Both the position numbers and the translations under genes were made by a program. Positions 32,955 to 47,000 of a DNA stretch of 59,526 nt are shown here, in pieces; positions within the stretch are counted from its first letter, which is position 1; the number at the start of each line of letters is the position of its first letter. The notes under the pieces were generated by a model. The model saw nothing but the letters and a program-made list of their open reading frames with translations, was not told the origin of the DNA and ran no database searches. Origin of the DNA: a virus; IMG/VR virus record IMGVR_UViG_3300025168_000093, positions 1 through 59,526 of that record; one strand, 5' to 3'.

Positions 32955-33229
32955 GGATTCAAAAATTTTTGGAGAAGAAGAGGGTAGATGATGCAGATGA
33001 TATCACTCTTCAGAATCAGTTGTTCGCTTACACAGTCGCTAAACATTATGGTCTTTCCATTGGTGAGGTGTTAAATATGGGGATAGCCGAATTTAGACAA
33101 TCTTTGTCTTGGGCTATCGCAATGCAAGATAGAGAAAATAAACAAAAAGCCAAACAAAGCATGGAAAACGAGACTGGTAACGAAACCATTACACTAGACT
33201 ACGGCTTCCTAGACTCAGAGGTGGACTGA
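32951..33229 (+). CDS. Tail-assembly chaperone candidate (T-like), overlapping frame
   Basis: A 92-residue frame. The first start is TTG 32951, overlapping the previous TGA (ATTGA), with no ribosome site, so it is either reinitiated or made as a frameshift fusion with the upstream gene. The -1 frame is open from 32909, but no canonical slippery heptamer is visible before the stop. It encodes a helical protein (VAKHYGLSIGEVLNMGIAEF) of the size expected for a T-type chaperone extension. Its TGA overlaps the next ATG. Confidence 0.5.
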   Translation: MRIQKFLEKKRVDDADDITLQNQLFAYTVAKHYGLSIGEVLNMGIAEFRQSLSWAIAMQDRENKQKAKQSMENETGNETITLDYGFLDSEVD

Positions 33230-33900
33230 TGGCGGAAGAATTGAGACCTTTAGCGGAGGCTCTACAGTTAGTTGCAGAACTTGCAAAATTTGCTGCTGGT
33301 GTCGTTTCCGGTTTAACCGCTGTTGTAGTAACCATAGGTGTAAAAATCTTTCAGGTGCTTAGTGGAATAGCAAGTGCTGGTTTGGTTGCATGGGGAAAAA
33401 TTAAAGATGGATATAATGAACACATTAAACCTTTGGCCGAGAATTTTCGTGAAAATTGGAGAGTTATATTTCCAAAAATCTCTTTGGGTTTCGATATTCT
33501 AACAGCAGCAGGTAAAGCACTAGGGACTGCAATACAGGTTGCTTTAGATTTTTCTGCTGGACCCTTGACATTTATTTTGGAGAATGTATTAAAACCTCTT
33601 GTATCAGAAATACAAGATATTATTGATTATATTACAGATTCTACAGTGATGAAAATTTATGAAGGTGCCTCTAAAGGAAAAGAGTCTGTGATGGCCGGAG
33701 AAACAAATATTATAGGTAGGAAGGCGGGAGTCGACGGCATAAGTGATAGACAAATCATCAATCAAGTATTTAGAAATACATTCGAGGTTAGTGGTGTAAC
33801 CGATAGAACTGATAAAAAAGCATTGGTTAAAGAAATAAGTAAAATGTTACAAGATAACATAAGAACAAGTAATTTTTCATTGGGTGGAAAATTAGCATGA
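33229..33900 (+). CDS. Short tape-measure or membrane-interacting tail protein candidate
   Basis: A 223-residue helical protein with two long hydrophobic stretches (about 16-60, AGVVSGLTAVVVTIGVKIFQ and onward, and 85-125), a pattern typical of tape-measure proteins that cross the membrane during DNA ejection. It sits exactly where a tape measure is expected, after chaperones and before tail-tip genes. Yet it is several times shorter than usual tape measures, implying a short tail or a different length-control protein. A holin is unlikely in this position. It overlaps the next gene (ATGA). Confidence 0.45.
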   Translation: MAEELRPLAEALQLVAELAKFAAGVVSGLTAVVVTIGVKIFQVLSGIASAGLVAWGKIKDGYNEHIKPLAENFRENWRVIFPKISLGFDILTAAGKALGTAIQVALDFSAGPLTFILENVLKPLVSEIQDIIDYITDSTVMKIYEGASKGKESVMAGETNIIGRKAGVDGISDRQIINQVFRNTFEVSGVTDRTDKKALVKEISKMLQDNIRTSNFSLGGKLA

Positions 33901-35063
33901 GTACAGGTACGCCCATTCGTTTGGTTAGAGAAGACGGAAAATTAATTTCATTAAATGCAACTGAAATTGCTTTAACCACAGAAAGAAAGTTTGGTCCAAT
34001 GGCTCTACCCGGTTATGGTAGTCAAAGAGTTGCCATAGATTTGAATATAAACAAAGCAGAAATACGCATTGATGGATTTTTCACTGATGATACTGTACCA
34101 ATAGGGGGTGCTTTTGCATATGCTACAATTAATTTTTTAGAGGCAAAAACAACCGATTCAACACAAAGTTATGTTGTAATAGAAGGACACGGAGGTGCCT
34201 CTTTTTCTTCATCGTGGAATCTTAACAAAATGTTTACAGCAACTACTACTATCTTATTTAAATCTACCAATGGTACTTTAGATGCAATTTTATTATATGA
34301 AGTCTCAGGTAGCACCGCTACTGCATACGATAGTAGTAATACAAGAGTCAACATAAACCCTTCAACTGCTACTGCTACTCAAATAGCAACGGCTGTGAAA
34401 GATTATATCAATGCTCAATTATCTGCTAGATATGCTGCTTCTACTTATGATATAGGTTCTTTATCTAGTGGTGTTAATGCTGGTGTTTTAATTACGAATA
34501 CTGTTATGGGTGCAGGCGGTAATAATAAATCAACTCCTACATTTCAAGGAAACCAAGATAAAGGTTTTTTAATACCTATGATAGAGACTTTCAACGGTGG
34601 TTCTACTGCTGTACAACAATCTGCTGGCGATAAGGCTCAAGATTTGTATTCAATAGCAAATAATAGTAGTAAATCTTTATGGGCTGAATATGATAAGGCA
34701 AACCCCTTTAATAAAATAGCGGATGCTATTGTAAATTGGATTGGCAGTACGGCGCCCGTTAGGGCTGGTGGTCAATCGGACTATATCATAGGTATACAAA
34801 TACCATTTAATTCAAAAATCAACGCTGGTGGTAATGAATATGTTGCAAAAAATTTCTTCATGCCTACGGGTTTAGAGCATATGCTGAAAAGCCCTAACAA
34901 GAAAAATTCTTTTGTAGCCAAAAGTGCTGGTACCACCTTTAACGCATGGAATGATTTCACTGGTATACAAGGTGGTTTAAAAAGCCTAGATATAATTTAT
35001 AATGCTGGTGAAGCAATTTATAATTTTACAATGGTGTTCTTACCAGCAGATACTGTATTCTAA
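33897..35063 (+). CDS. Tail-tip (distal tail-like) protein with inserted beta domain
   Basis: A 388-residue protein. The N-terminal 65 residues and the C-terminal part (about 290-388) look like one beta-rich tail-tip domain: AEIRIDGFFTDDTVP, then QSDYIIGIQIPFNSKI and YVAKNFFMPTGLEHML. They are split by an insertion (about 95-240) with the recurrent viral module ILFKSTNGTLDAILLYEVSG ... TQIATAVKDYIN, also seen in the adaptor. Position directly before the giant tail gene suits a distal tail or hub adaptor. Exact family not recognised. Confidence 0.5.
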   Translation: MSTGTPIRLVREDGKLISLNATEIALTTERKFGPMALPGYGSQRVAIDLNINKAEIRIDGFFTDDTVPIGGAFAYATINFLEAKTTDSTQSYVVIEGHGGASFSSSWNLNKMFTATTTILFKSTNGTLDAILLYEVSGSTATAYDSSNTRVNINPSTATATQIATAVKDYINAQLSARYAASTYDIGSLSSGVNAGVLITNTVMGAGGNNKSTPTFQGNQDKGFLIPMIETFNGGSTAVQQSAGDKAQDLYSIANNSSKSLWAEYDKANPFNKIADAIVNWIGSTAPVRAGGQSDYIIGIQIPFNSKINAGGNEYVAKNFFMPTGLEHMLKSPNKKNSFVAKSAGTTFNAWNDFTGIQGGLKSLDIIYNAGEAIYNFTMVFLPADTVF

Positions 35064-35076
35064 ATTGGTGATTAAT

Positions 35077-38000
35077 GTGACAGTAATCGGTAATACCAAT
35101 AAGGCTTTTTTCTTTAATGGTGTTACTGATAGTATAATAATACCTCAAGGTAGTTTTAGTAGAGTTGGTAGAGCAACACCCGAAGGCCAATATGACGTAA
35201 GGGGTATTCTTAATCCATCAGGTAAAGGTGGCGACTCATCTATTACATCGGGTAAATTTGGAGCGGAAATTACAATAGAGGCTTGGGTTATGCCTGACCA
35301 AGGTGGAGTTGTTTTAGAAAAAGAAGGCTTGGTCCATCTAAAAGTTGGAGAAATACATGAAGCAGCACCTATAGAATTCAAAATATTCTTACATAACGGT
35401 GTATCTTTAGAACAACATACAATATCCACCGGGGACTATAATGGCACAAGATATGTTGGAAACATATACCCTTTAAGCACCTTGAATGGTATGCATGACA
35501 AAAATGATACCGATTTAAATAGAAATCATAGACCTTTGATGCAAGTAGTAGCATCATATAATTCCGGTAAAATTCAAATTTATGTTAATGGGGTTTTGAT
35601 GGCAGAAAAAACATTACCTAATGCTGAATACCGCATACCGGATAATCAAGATAATCTATATGTTGGTGGTAAGGGCGGGAAATTTCGTGGAATTATTGAA
35701 GCGTTACACATATCAAGAGGATTTGATGAATCTATATTTAATCGCATTGCTCCTATAAAAAACGATAATACTCTCTTGTTATATAGATTTGAAGAACCTA
35801 TCTCAACTTTTGATGATGTATATACAACGGACGCATCTGCGTCTTCAGGTGCAACAGAAGTAAGCACTAGCGTGGCTAATGCTACTGCTATAGCCACTAA
35901 ACTTCTAGGTACTAGTGTCACTAGTGGCACAGTAACTTTCACCGATTCTCCTTACAGTAGCGGCAATTACAAAGTTATCCAAAGCACATCAACAGGTACT
36001 ACATCTCACGATGTTCCACATGTGCCTTATAATCTTCTAATGAACCCTAGTGGTGTTGATAGATTAACAAAGAAACCATCGAATAAACCACCTGAAAGAC
36101 TGAGAATACAAAGTATCAATCTCACCAATGGAAATATTGAAGTCAAGAGTATACATTTAGATTTCAGTGTTGATAATAACGGACAAAGAGGTACATTACA
36201 TGCATACGACAGTGGCTCTGAGTTCATTTTGATTGGAGCAGATTTACTAATAGATTCGTTAGGTAATCCCTATCAACCCCCTCACTATTCTTCTAGAGTA
36301 ATAGATAGAACAGGTCAGATGGTAATAGATGAAGGACCATTAGAACAACACGGATTTGTATATTCTTCCAATATGGCCGATAGTGCTACAGATACTGATA
36401 ATCCTTATGCTGTAACATGGCCTACTGCTATAAATCAAGCAATGAAAATTGGACATTCGGGTAGACATACCTTAAACCACGTAGAAGGACATCCGTATTT
36501 GAGACAATTACCTCCCGCTGATAGAGAAATAGTTCAAATGAAATCAGATGGTGCTGCTGATATTGTTAATTTATTTTATGAAAATTCTTTCGATGGTATA
36601 GAAAATCAAATAAAAACTAATTCCGAAGTTGATTATTATAGAAAAACCGGCACTTATGGGATAAATAGAGTTGTTAATACCGCTAGTGCCAATGTGATTT
36701 TCAATAATTATAATGCGGTAGGCAGTTCAGCCAACACAAGTCGTAAAATGATAGCAATAGGGGGAGCAGGGTTTGATGTAACTCCTTTCTTTTTGAAAGC
36801 ACCAATTCTAGAAAAGGGTATGGATTGTGATGGTAAAATGCGTACTCATCACATTAGACCTAGTAAAGAAAGTAGAGTCGCTTTATTGAATATCCCTACT
36901 TTGGCTAGTAGTTATGCTATGGCGCCTTATGTAGAAGTACATTACAATGCTATAGATTTAACAGGGGAAAGTATGACTGCCGCCGTTGCAGCCGGCTCAT
37001 TTTCCACTGGTGTAAAATATATCATAGTGTCTTCAGGTAACACAGATTTCATTGCTATAGGTGCTGCTGAAGATAAGGTAGGAGTTTCCTTTACGGCCAC
37101 TGGCTCAGGTTCAGGCACTGGAACTGCTAGACCTTATCAACCAATGTTGATGGTAGAAAAAACAGTTCCTTCAGGAGATACTCAAATAACCCATAATGAC
37201 ACATCTACTACAATATATCAATTAATAGCATCCTCTATTAGTAGCGGTTTAACCTTATATGCGCCCGGAGGTTATATAGATATCAACAGCAGTGATGTAG
37301 CAGTAGCACAAGATTTCTTTAATCCTCATTCTTTATCAGGAGACAATAGCGAAGGTTATGATGCTGATTTAACTATTGATGATAGTCTTTCTGTTGCTAA
37401 TTATGCCGCTTATACTGTGGATTCTAACGAAAATAAAACACCTGTAATAATAGAAGATTCGACTCATACCACAACAAATCATAAATCCATATTTAGTAAA
37501 ATGATTATAGAAACAGTGGACTCAGAGAAAGATATGGTTGATTTTTCTGATTATAGTAGAAGAGATGTTGTCTCTACTGGGAGTGCTTCAGGGGAACCTG
37601 ATGTTTCTATAACATCTTCTTATTCACCAATATATGAAACATTTGACATTATAGATAATGTAGAAATAAATACGGTAGATAGCGACACAAGAATAATACT
37701 TCAACCTTCAGATAGAAAAAGAATAAATCAATTGTTTTATCTTCAAGATAATCTAAATACCAAAGAAGCGACTAATGTAGCATCTTTACATTATTTGTTG
37801 TCGCGTGCTAAAGTTAAATCTGTGGAAAAAAGCAATAACGATAACGGCGGTAATTATACCAAAATAGAATGTTGGGGTATACAAACCAATGTGTCAAGCA
37901 AAAATGCTAGTGTCATCGGGTCTGGTAGCCCTGATTCTCATGTGGTTAAAGAAATAGAGCCAAATGCTCCTGTGGTTAGTGTTACTCTAGGTGGACCGGG

Positions 38001-41000
38001 ACAAGGCGGAGTTGACACTAAACCTACATTCTCAAAGAGTCCTTTTAGCCATGCTCCTTTTTCTTCAAGAAGAGCCTATGCGGTGTCCACTACATCCATG
38101 GTTTACGATAATTTATCTAGTGATTTTAAATTAAATGTGCAACCCATAAACAACCAATCAACCGATATGAAAAGTTGGGGAACTTTTGGTTTTCCAAAGA
38201 TAGGTAGAGTGTATTTCTCCGATGGTAGTAGCGCAAAATATGATAGTAAGGGTGGTAATCAATTTACTTTTGGAGTAGCGACAGCCGGTGATGGAGATTA
38301 CCTTACTAGTGAAGGTGTAGAATTTTTACACATTTTACCCTTGTTGAAAGCAATAGGTGTAACAAATAATCAAGCAACGGGTGTAACAGGAACCTTTGCC
38401 CTGAATGTAACGCTATATAGCGAACCCGATATAGAGGGAGCGTCAATTGAAAACGGTACTAATGTCAATGATAGAATGTTCCAAGCAATGAGCGATGTTA
38501 CACATGATTACCAATTAAGCACACAATACGCTAGCACAAGGGCTTTGGTGGAAATTCCATTCTTTTCAAATCAATTCTTTGATAATAAAAACCAAGGAAC
38601 TTTTATTGGCCCCGATAATGCATTTAAAATTCATTTAGATGGAACCAATACAGCACACACATACAATCCTAGTCCTGTAGGCAGAAGACCAATAGATGTC
38701 ATTCCGGCAGATAGAGAAGCGCAATCGGCATATTCCATACCTATAGATGAGAAAAAATTCAAGAAATCTTCTAGAATAATTAAATGGGATTCTTCTAACA
38801 ATCGTTTGTATGTTAAGGATGCATCAGTATATCCTGTACCATCTGCTTCCGGTGCCTACAAAAATCTAACATCTGTACCTAGGTTTAGAAGGGTGTTTTT
38901 GTCTAGTGGGGAATGGGCTTTGTATAGTGCAGTCAATACATCTGATAATTATTTAACAGTGCCAACTGCTAGTTATCGTTTCTCTACTGGGTTCTTAGGA
39001 GAAGTCAGGCAATCCGACAATTTACCTTTGTATGTAGGTGGTCCTTTACCTAATGAAGTCATAGATGCAATATCCTCAGATGCCTATACACCCTCTTCTG
39101 ACTTTGAAGATAGGGGTGAATATTATTATGACCAAGCGAGTGCGCTGACTCAGGGTGGGAATGTTGACTACGGATTACGGCAGTATGTCAGCGCTGTTTC
39201 TTTCAGAGGTGGTCCCGAAACCAATCCGAATGCTCCTCGTATTCAGACCAAAAGAGCGAGTGGTACAATTCTGGGCATCACAGAAGAAGCGACTTCTAAC
39301 GGTGGGTATACAGTCTTGGTTTCATTATCTGAAGAAGACTTCAATCAGTTTCCTAATCTTGGTTGCCGCGATACTGATACTGCGAGTATAGGTGCAATAG
39401 GCGGCGTGCTTTACGAAGCAATTGTAAATTATATACACCCTTCTACGGGTGTTGGTACAGATTATGTTTTTCATTACTATGGACCCTTAGATACTATCAG
39501 CGCATCATCTGTTACTGTGCCTAATTCGGCTATAGTTTTGGCTCATTATCAAAACGCCGCTTATCCTGTAGATGGAAGCGGGGACAATACACTTTGGGGC
39601 ACTCTTGTTGGTTCTACTATTACTGTAACTAAAAAGACTAGAAGAGTCATGTTCGATGAATATTTATCGGGTTTGACTGCTGGTGCTACACCTAAATTAG
39701 CAGATGGTTCTACACTTCGCACTTTCGCAACAACCAATCCCCTCTATAGAGAATTGATAAATAACATACATTTTGGTGCTGTGTATGCTTCACACAGTAG
39801 CGGAGAAATAATAGTTTCAGGAACAAACTCTTTACAAGATTTATTTGATTTTAATTTAAGAATAGGGGATAAGGTATTTTACAAATATAACAATTCAGGC
39901 ACATACACAATAGGTTATTTGGGCGAAGTTACAAAATTCATAGCCCATGCCAATGGTTTGAAGTTTGTTGTGGCTGTTACACCTGCAAGCGATGTTAACA
40001 CACAACTTACTGCTGGAAGCAATGCTGAAATTGGGGTGTTGGTGAATGATTACACAGATGCTGACGCTATACTCAATTCAACATGGTTGAACCCATATGC
40101 ACCGGGTGGTTTCCGCAATGGAGATACTGTGTGGGCTAATATGTCTTACAATAACCCACACGCAGTTGAGGGATTATTTGCTAAGAGTAGAGGTGTGTAT
40201 AATGACGGAGAAGTGTGGACTGAGTTCAACGAAGGTGAAGGAAACTTAGCGGCTAGTAATCCTAGAGACAGTATACCTCTAGAAAACTTCTTGATAGGGG
40301 ATAATTGTCTTGAAACTGCTAGAAATTATGCACAACATGTGAATAAAACGATAGAAGAAAATTACAAGGCTTTGGGTTTAGCAGCAACCGATGCACCCAC
40401 TATTGCTTATGTTGACCCTTACATGGCTACAGAAGACGAAGCAAGAGTTCTGCTGTATGATGTTGCACACGATAGAGAGTTTATTGCATTTCAAGATATA
40501 CACATGCAAGTACAATCTTCAGCAGATACTACGCACATAGGTTGGAAGAGAGATATTGTAGAAGGTACTGCTACTACTATGACAGATTTAGCCACGAGGT
40601 TACCTGCGATTAATGGTGCTGCTCCACACGCATGGGCTACTCAAATAGATGTAGCAAATGGTTATCCTTCGCAAAATCCTTTGATTCGTGCTACACAACA
40701 ATCGAGATTTATGGAGTCTGCTTATGCACACGATTTGGCTAATAGACAAAGCGACGACTTAACAGGCACAACTGTGTATTCTAACACTGCACAGCAGAAT
40801 AATTACACCAAATTGTATGGAAAAGCACACGGACACTTTGTGCATACAGGCCATAGTATTGCAGGTAATGCTTCTAAGTTTGCACATTCAATGAGTAATC
40901 CTTGGAGAAACAACGAAAGTGTTGCTAACAGTAATGTTGCTGCTACATATCATAAGTTGTCTAGGAGGACTAATGGAAATTTCTTAGATAATTTGATGAA

Positions 41001-44000
41001 AATTAGAGAAACAAGCACTAGAAGTTTACGAGACCCTTCAACTTTCTTTGATACTCCTGATGGTACTAGAGTTATACCAGCGTTCTTGTGTCTAAAGGGC
41101 ATTAGAAGTTCATCTTTAGACTTAAGCAACCATACTGAGAGCAGGTTACAACACCTACCACAATGGAAAGACATGGACTTTGTAAGAAGATTAACAATAG
41201 ACATGGGTGAAATAGCACAAAGTCAAAACGTAACAAATGTAGAAAGCGCAGCATTAGAAATAGTTAGAAAGATTAACCAATATGGTGCACTAAACGCTAG
41301 AGTAATAGACAGCAAAACTCTAACAACTGTTTTCGATGTTGGTTTAGGAGTATCATCAACTGCTATATTAGGTGGCTCTGCTCATGACCCTGCTGTATGG
41401 TGGGATGAAGACAAAGCCTTTGCTAACGGTGACAGCGGTACACACATGGGTTATCTTAGAGCACACATAGGTAGAGAAGTAGAAGATTCTGAAGGTAATG
41501 CTGGTTTTACTGTAGTTATACACAGCACTGTGCCGGGTGCTAGTGGAAGAAATTTTTGTGTATGGTTGGATAATAGCAAATCACAAACTATCTATAATCC
41601 TGATTTCTTGGTTGGACACGGAGGTAGATGGCGTAACTTTTGGGCTTTACCTGAAGACATAGAAGGAGAAAACATGCATCCTGCACCTATGCCTTTAGAT
41701 AAAAACGGCAGACCTTTTGCGCCGATTACAACACTAAAACAATACATTCAAGATGTTGAAACCGCAGAAGATGTGTTGTCAGTATCTGACTTCGGCAATG
41801 AGCAGTACACCGATTTAATGTCTTTATCGGATGTTGTGGGCGGCAAGAACCACAATTCAGTTAATAGAGATTCTTTTGAATTAGAGGGCAGCACTTCAAC
41901 TATAATTGAAGGGTTGAGAGTTGGTAAAAACTCCATTGGAAGAATTAATTTCGGTGGTCTAGTTGCTTCGGGAATACCCGGTTGGAGTCCAAACGCAGGT
42001 ACATGGGGCATAGGTCAGATTGGCGATACTAATTTGAATAACAGATATGGTGAAGCATCTAGTAATTGGAATGTTGCCGAACTTGCACATTTGCCCACTA
42101 CATCTGATGTGGTACAAGAAACTGTAGGAAAATCTGATTTATACGCTATAAGAATACAAGACCATCGAGGAGACTATCATGGTATACGTTACATATACAA
42201 GAAAGTAGGAGATGCATTTTCTAACTCTAAAACAAAGGTACCTAATACACTAAATGAAGAAATGTGTATCTTTTTCGATGATAGCGATGTATCACAAGGC
42301 GGCTTTACTATAGGTAGTTCGGTAATTGGCAGCGGAGATGCCACTGGACGCATGGTCACTACCGCTAGTCATACTGCACAAAGTTGGAGAGGCGCTAGAT
42401 GGAATGCTGTACCTTCGCCTAGTGTAGGAATAAGAATGTCTTTGGTCATAGCAGATAATAGCATAACTGCAAATCCTAGTGCACCATACGATAGTTTGTC
42501 GCACCCCGATGTCTTAGGTTATCTAGGATTTCCTAAAACAAATGGTGTGTTGCAAATTACTCCTGCTGCTTCTAATGGGAGTGAAGAAGGAAGAGTTATT
42601 TCTTATGAAAGCAGAGCAGGAAATATTTTCTACGGTTTGAAAAATAAACCTAGTAATGGTACAGTTATACATATAGTATCACCCACTTTAAATTGGACAA
42701 CTTTGTTAACAGACGAATTGATGGCCGCTGTAACCGCTGCTGCAATTAATGTCGATGGTAGTACGTATTTCGATTGCACGGACATGTATGCATCAGATGG
42801 TAAGACTTTTGGAGAATGGGGAGTTTCTCCTAATGCTATACGGATAAAACCTTTTAATACCAAAAAATCCATCACACCTTTATCCAAATTATTTACTGCT
42901 GTTCTAGCACCTGATTTAGGTATTCAAGCCGCTCATTTAGAATTCGGTGAAATAGAAAAAGCAGATTTAACTAATACTTGGGCCTTTGGTAATAATAGAG
43001 CATATACAGATGCAGAAATAGACGCAAGTAAGAAAATAGATTGTGGATATATACCTAACACTTTATTACAAATCTCGACAAAATCAAAGGGACCTAATGG
43101 AAACACTGCTTCACCAGTAATGGTTGATAGTAGTAATAATCCTATCAGTACAGCGATATGGAAAAAGAATCTTACCGGTGAAAACTATACTGCTGTGTGC
43201 GGAGACCACATATTACCCAAGATAGAAAACCCTATCCTCCAAATTGATATCAGTACGTTTGGTGATAATGATTGGGCTTCAAATACAAAATTCAAGAGCG
43301 TAACTAGTGCTTATCATTTCTTGATACCCGCTAGTACATATGACCACTCCGAGCACGAAACCGAGGTTCGTTCATTTGGTGAAATTACAAGAGTTCACTT
43401 TGATGACGAAAAGAGCGTTGTATTAACTAGTGTAGCAGATGAAGAAAGTACGGGCTTTGCTTCGCACAATTCTATGGTTTGGAATGCCGATACTGAAATT
43501 AATTGGCCTTCCACTAGGTCTACTACAGATGACTTCTTACACAGACACTTAGAATCTAAATTCGCTGGCATACGTTCCATAGGTAGTGTTTTCTCCGAAC
43601 CTTTGGTGTATTTCAGAGGAGGTAAATCTAGTGTAGACCATAGCGTTCCTTTGTTCTTCGGAGGGGGTTTCAGCGGAGTAGTCATGGATGTAAACGATGG
43701 CACAAAGAACGACTACTCAAAGTTCTATACACATCCTTATGCAAATGGTCCTACTGGTACAGCAGGAATTCAAAATGCCAACGAGATATCAACTAGTTTC
43801 GCTATGTTGGATTGCAATGCTATATTATCATTTTTCCCCGGAACTGCTTTATTGAACCAACATAGAGCGAGTCCTCTTCCACCCTTCTTCAATAAAGACA
43901 ATGTGTTAAGTACAGATTTAAACAGAACAGGAACCACCACAACAGGAGATGTGGTCAAGGCCAAAGCAGTTCCTTTAGTTCTTAGATTTCCACACCCTAC

Positions 44001-47000
44001 AGCACGTTACGAAGACCATATCAATGGTAAAGAAAACAAAACTACCTACCTTGTATTTGGTCCGGGGCAGGCTTTTCCAATAAGAGAAGAAACGGAGGTT
44101 TCAAATCCAAAAGAGCCTCATCCGGGGCGTGTTATTACTACTGGTGCATCTATACTAGGAGACTCATTCACTAGAGTGCCTTTGATGACTAATACTTTCC
44201 ACAACCACATAAACAATGCTGACAGGAATTATTTACCTCCTGATAAATGGGAGTATCTTGCTAACGCATCATATCATTGGCGTAGCGTAGTTAACTGGGA
44301 AACACCAGCAGGTTATTCTTTAGGTAGAACATACAAACAAAGACCTTCACATGGTAGAATGTATGGTCAAATGTTGTGGACGGAATCTTCTTATGATGGT
44401 AGAACTCAACCTTTGAATCATACCCCGATGTTGGGATATGGTATTGCTACTGCTTCAGACACTGTGTTCCATATGGACGGTGGTTTCCACCCCGGCGGTA
44501 GTTGGCTTGACGACCAAATCACATTCAATCCTGCAAAGGGTAGCGCATCAAGAATGAGTGTTTCGGGTTACTCTAAGATTAATCCTACAGCATTCCGTGT
44601 TGCTGGTCCTATGTTAAAGACAATAATAACCGGTACTTCTGCAATAGACGAAGATGACACAGATATGGAATACATAGTAATTGATGGTACTAGATGCCAA
44701 AACGGTGAAGAATTAGCCACTGTTATTGGAGCAGCGATAAACACGTTCCCCGGCGCTGGTGCACTCAAAGCAATGGGTGGTACACACATGCCTAGTATGG
44801 GTAATGCCATGAGACAAGATAGATATGGATGGGTGGACATAGGTAATGCTAGTGGTACATATGAATCTAGTAGCCAACCTTACTATATCGAAAGTGCGCC
44901 TGTTGCTCCCGCTGATGTGGATTTATTAAAAAATCTCCCTGCTTCAGGTTGGCTAAGAGGCGATATAACTGGTACGGCTAGTAATGCATCATACGCATGT
45001 TACTTTATGAAACAAATATATTTCACTAATAGTAACTATGTCGCTAGATTCTATTTAGCGCCAAATAAAAAAGTTGGTGGCACAGCACCTGATAAAGGAT
45101 TCTTGCACAATAATAGCGGGGTTTCTCCGAATACAGGTAGAAAATTGTATGTGTGGTCGAAAAGCGGAATTATCAGATACAACAACGAAACTGATGCTGC
45201 ACGCGACCACATGACTCAAGCACACTTTTCAGGCATAGTAGATGCAGTAGATAGAACAAAACCTACGGGTGTGGTTGGATGGCATGGCGAAAGATATTCT
45301 AAACTTAACAGTTTAAAGATAACTAAAAGCATAATCGTTAACGGAAGTACATCGAACACAACCGGTTATGCTTCAGGTTTGGGTGCCTATCATTCATTGC
45401 TCAATTTCTCACCGTATGGTTCTGCCAGCACAGTAATGAATGTTTATGGACATTTACCGCAGATAGCACCTATATATGCTAGTCCTGAATCTACTAGTTT
45501 ATTGGATGGAGGTTTTAGTGCTTCAAATCAAAAAGCATACATAGACAATGTATATGCTTCTAACACTATAGGTGCCACATCTAGAGGCTACACATTCAAA
45601 GATGCTGAAGATGCTGCACCTTACAATCTATCGGCAGAACCCACTAATTATGAATTTAGCAACAAGTCGAGTAATACTAGTTTGTTGCCTGAAGGCATGG
45701 AACACCCACAAGGAGTTTATGCTTCGGCTTTCCTAGTAATATCTTATGAAAGCGAGTTGGCTTTGGTAGCCAAGAGAGATAGAGATGGCGTAGTAGCGGC
45801 AGGAGATTGGTTGTATCTAAAGCAAGCAGGCGGTAAAGCGAATGCTGGTACCACTGCTTGGGATGAGAGGATTCACGGTCAAGACCGCTTCACTGCTCCT
45901 GCCAACGCTGGTCCAAATGTAGAGGCTCTGATAGCAGATGGTACTGTGGTTCCTACAGGAAACATAGGAGCAAATTGGATTGATACACTCTTTAGTGAAG
46001 CAAATCACTACTCCTCCAACGTACAAATATACAAACTCATGCATGGTGCTGTTTCTACAGACTTATATCTTTCAAATGCTACGCCTGATAGAGCAAAAAC
46101 AGGCGATTTAATACATGACTTAGATTATTCTCCGGGTTCTTATAATCTCCAATCAACCGATACAGAAAGAAACGTAGTAGAGGATAAGTATAGCGGCACT
46201 GCATATACAGCAAAAACCGGATTTTCAAATCAATATTGGTTATCTGATGTTAATGGTTATCAAACATACTCAAACACAGCAGGTAGAAATTTCTCTGTAG
46301 AGAACATTGTATGGAAAAGAATGGACGGTGGAAATCTAAGTCTACCTACCTTAGATGCTAGAGGCATGGGTGCTGTGCCTTTCATCACTAGAGTAAATAG
46401 TGATACTGCTTATTTAACAGGTGAAAAGATATACGGCAACGTGAGGTTTACTTTTGAAACAACCAATTCTTCTATGATGCCGGTCTTACAAGCACAGGAA
46501 TTATCTCATCCTCAATTAGCATCTAGTAACCCCACTTTGGTTATGAATGCTTTACAAATTCCAAACGAAGAATTACAATTTGAAGAAATGTCAGTTATAG
46601 ATGATACAGGTCAGTTGCATGTAATAGAAGGCGGAAGTCCATTAGGGACTATCATCAGAGCATTTAATCTCAATGATTTTGCTACACAAAAAACAGGTAG
46701 TGTGTTTGATGTTGGTTTAGGAGTTTCTTCTGATACAGTAAATGTAAAAAAAGGTCCTGCATTGGCAAATTCAGGATTTACACCAACACTAGCAGTGCAA
46801 CTACCTGACCCAAATTCAATACCCGGCAACATAGTAGTTCGTTCAGGATTCGACCCAATACAAGCATATCAAAACGAAACTTTTGGTTCAGGTGGTATGC
46901 ACCATCCCGGCGATGCATCTACTAGATTGAGTAGATTCTTTGATAACACCTTTGGTGCTACACAAGGACACCCCACATATGAAGAAACAGGATGGGAAAA

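Noticed and set aside
39155-39391. + strand frame inside the giant gene
   Set aside because: It is out of frame within an intact coding region and has no homology-like features; the same applies to frames at 12625-12858, 13623-13856, 48863-49060 and 51775-51963.
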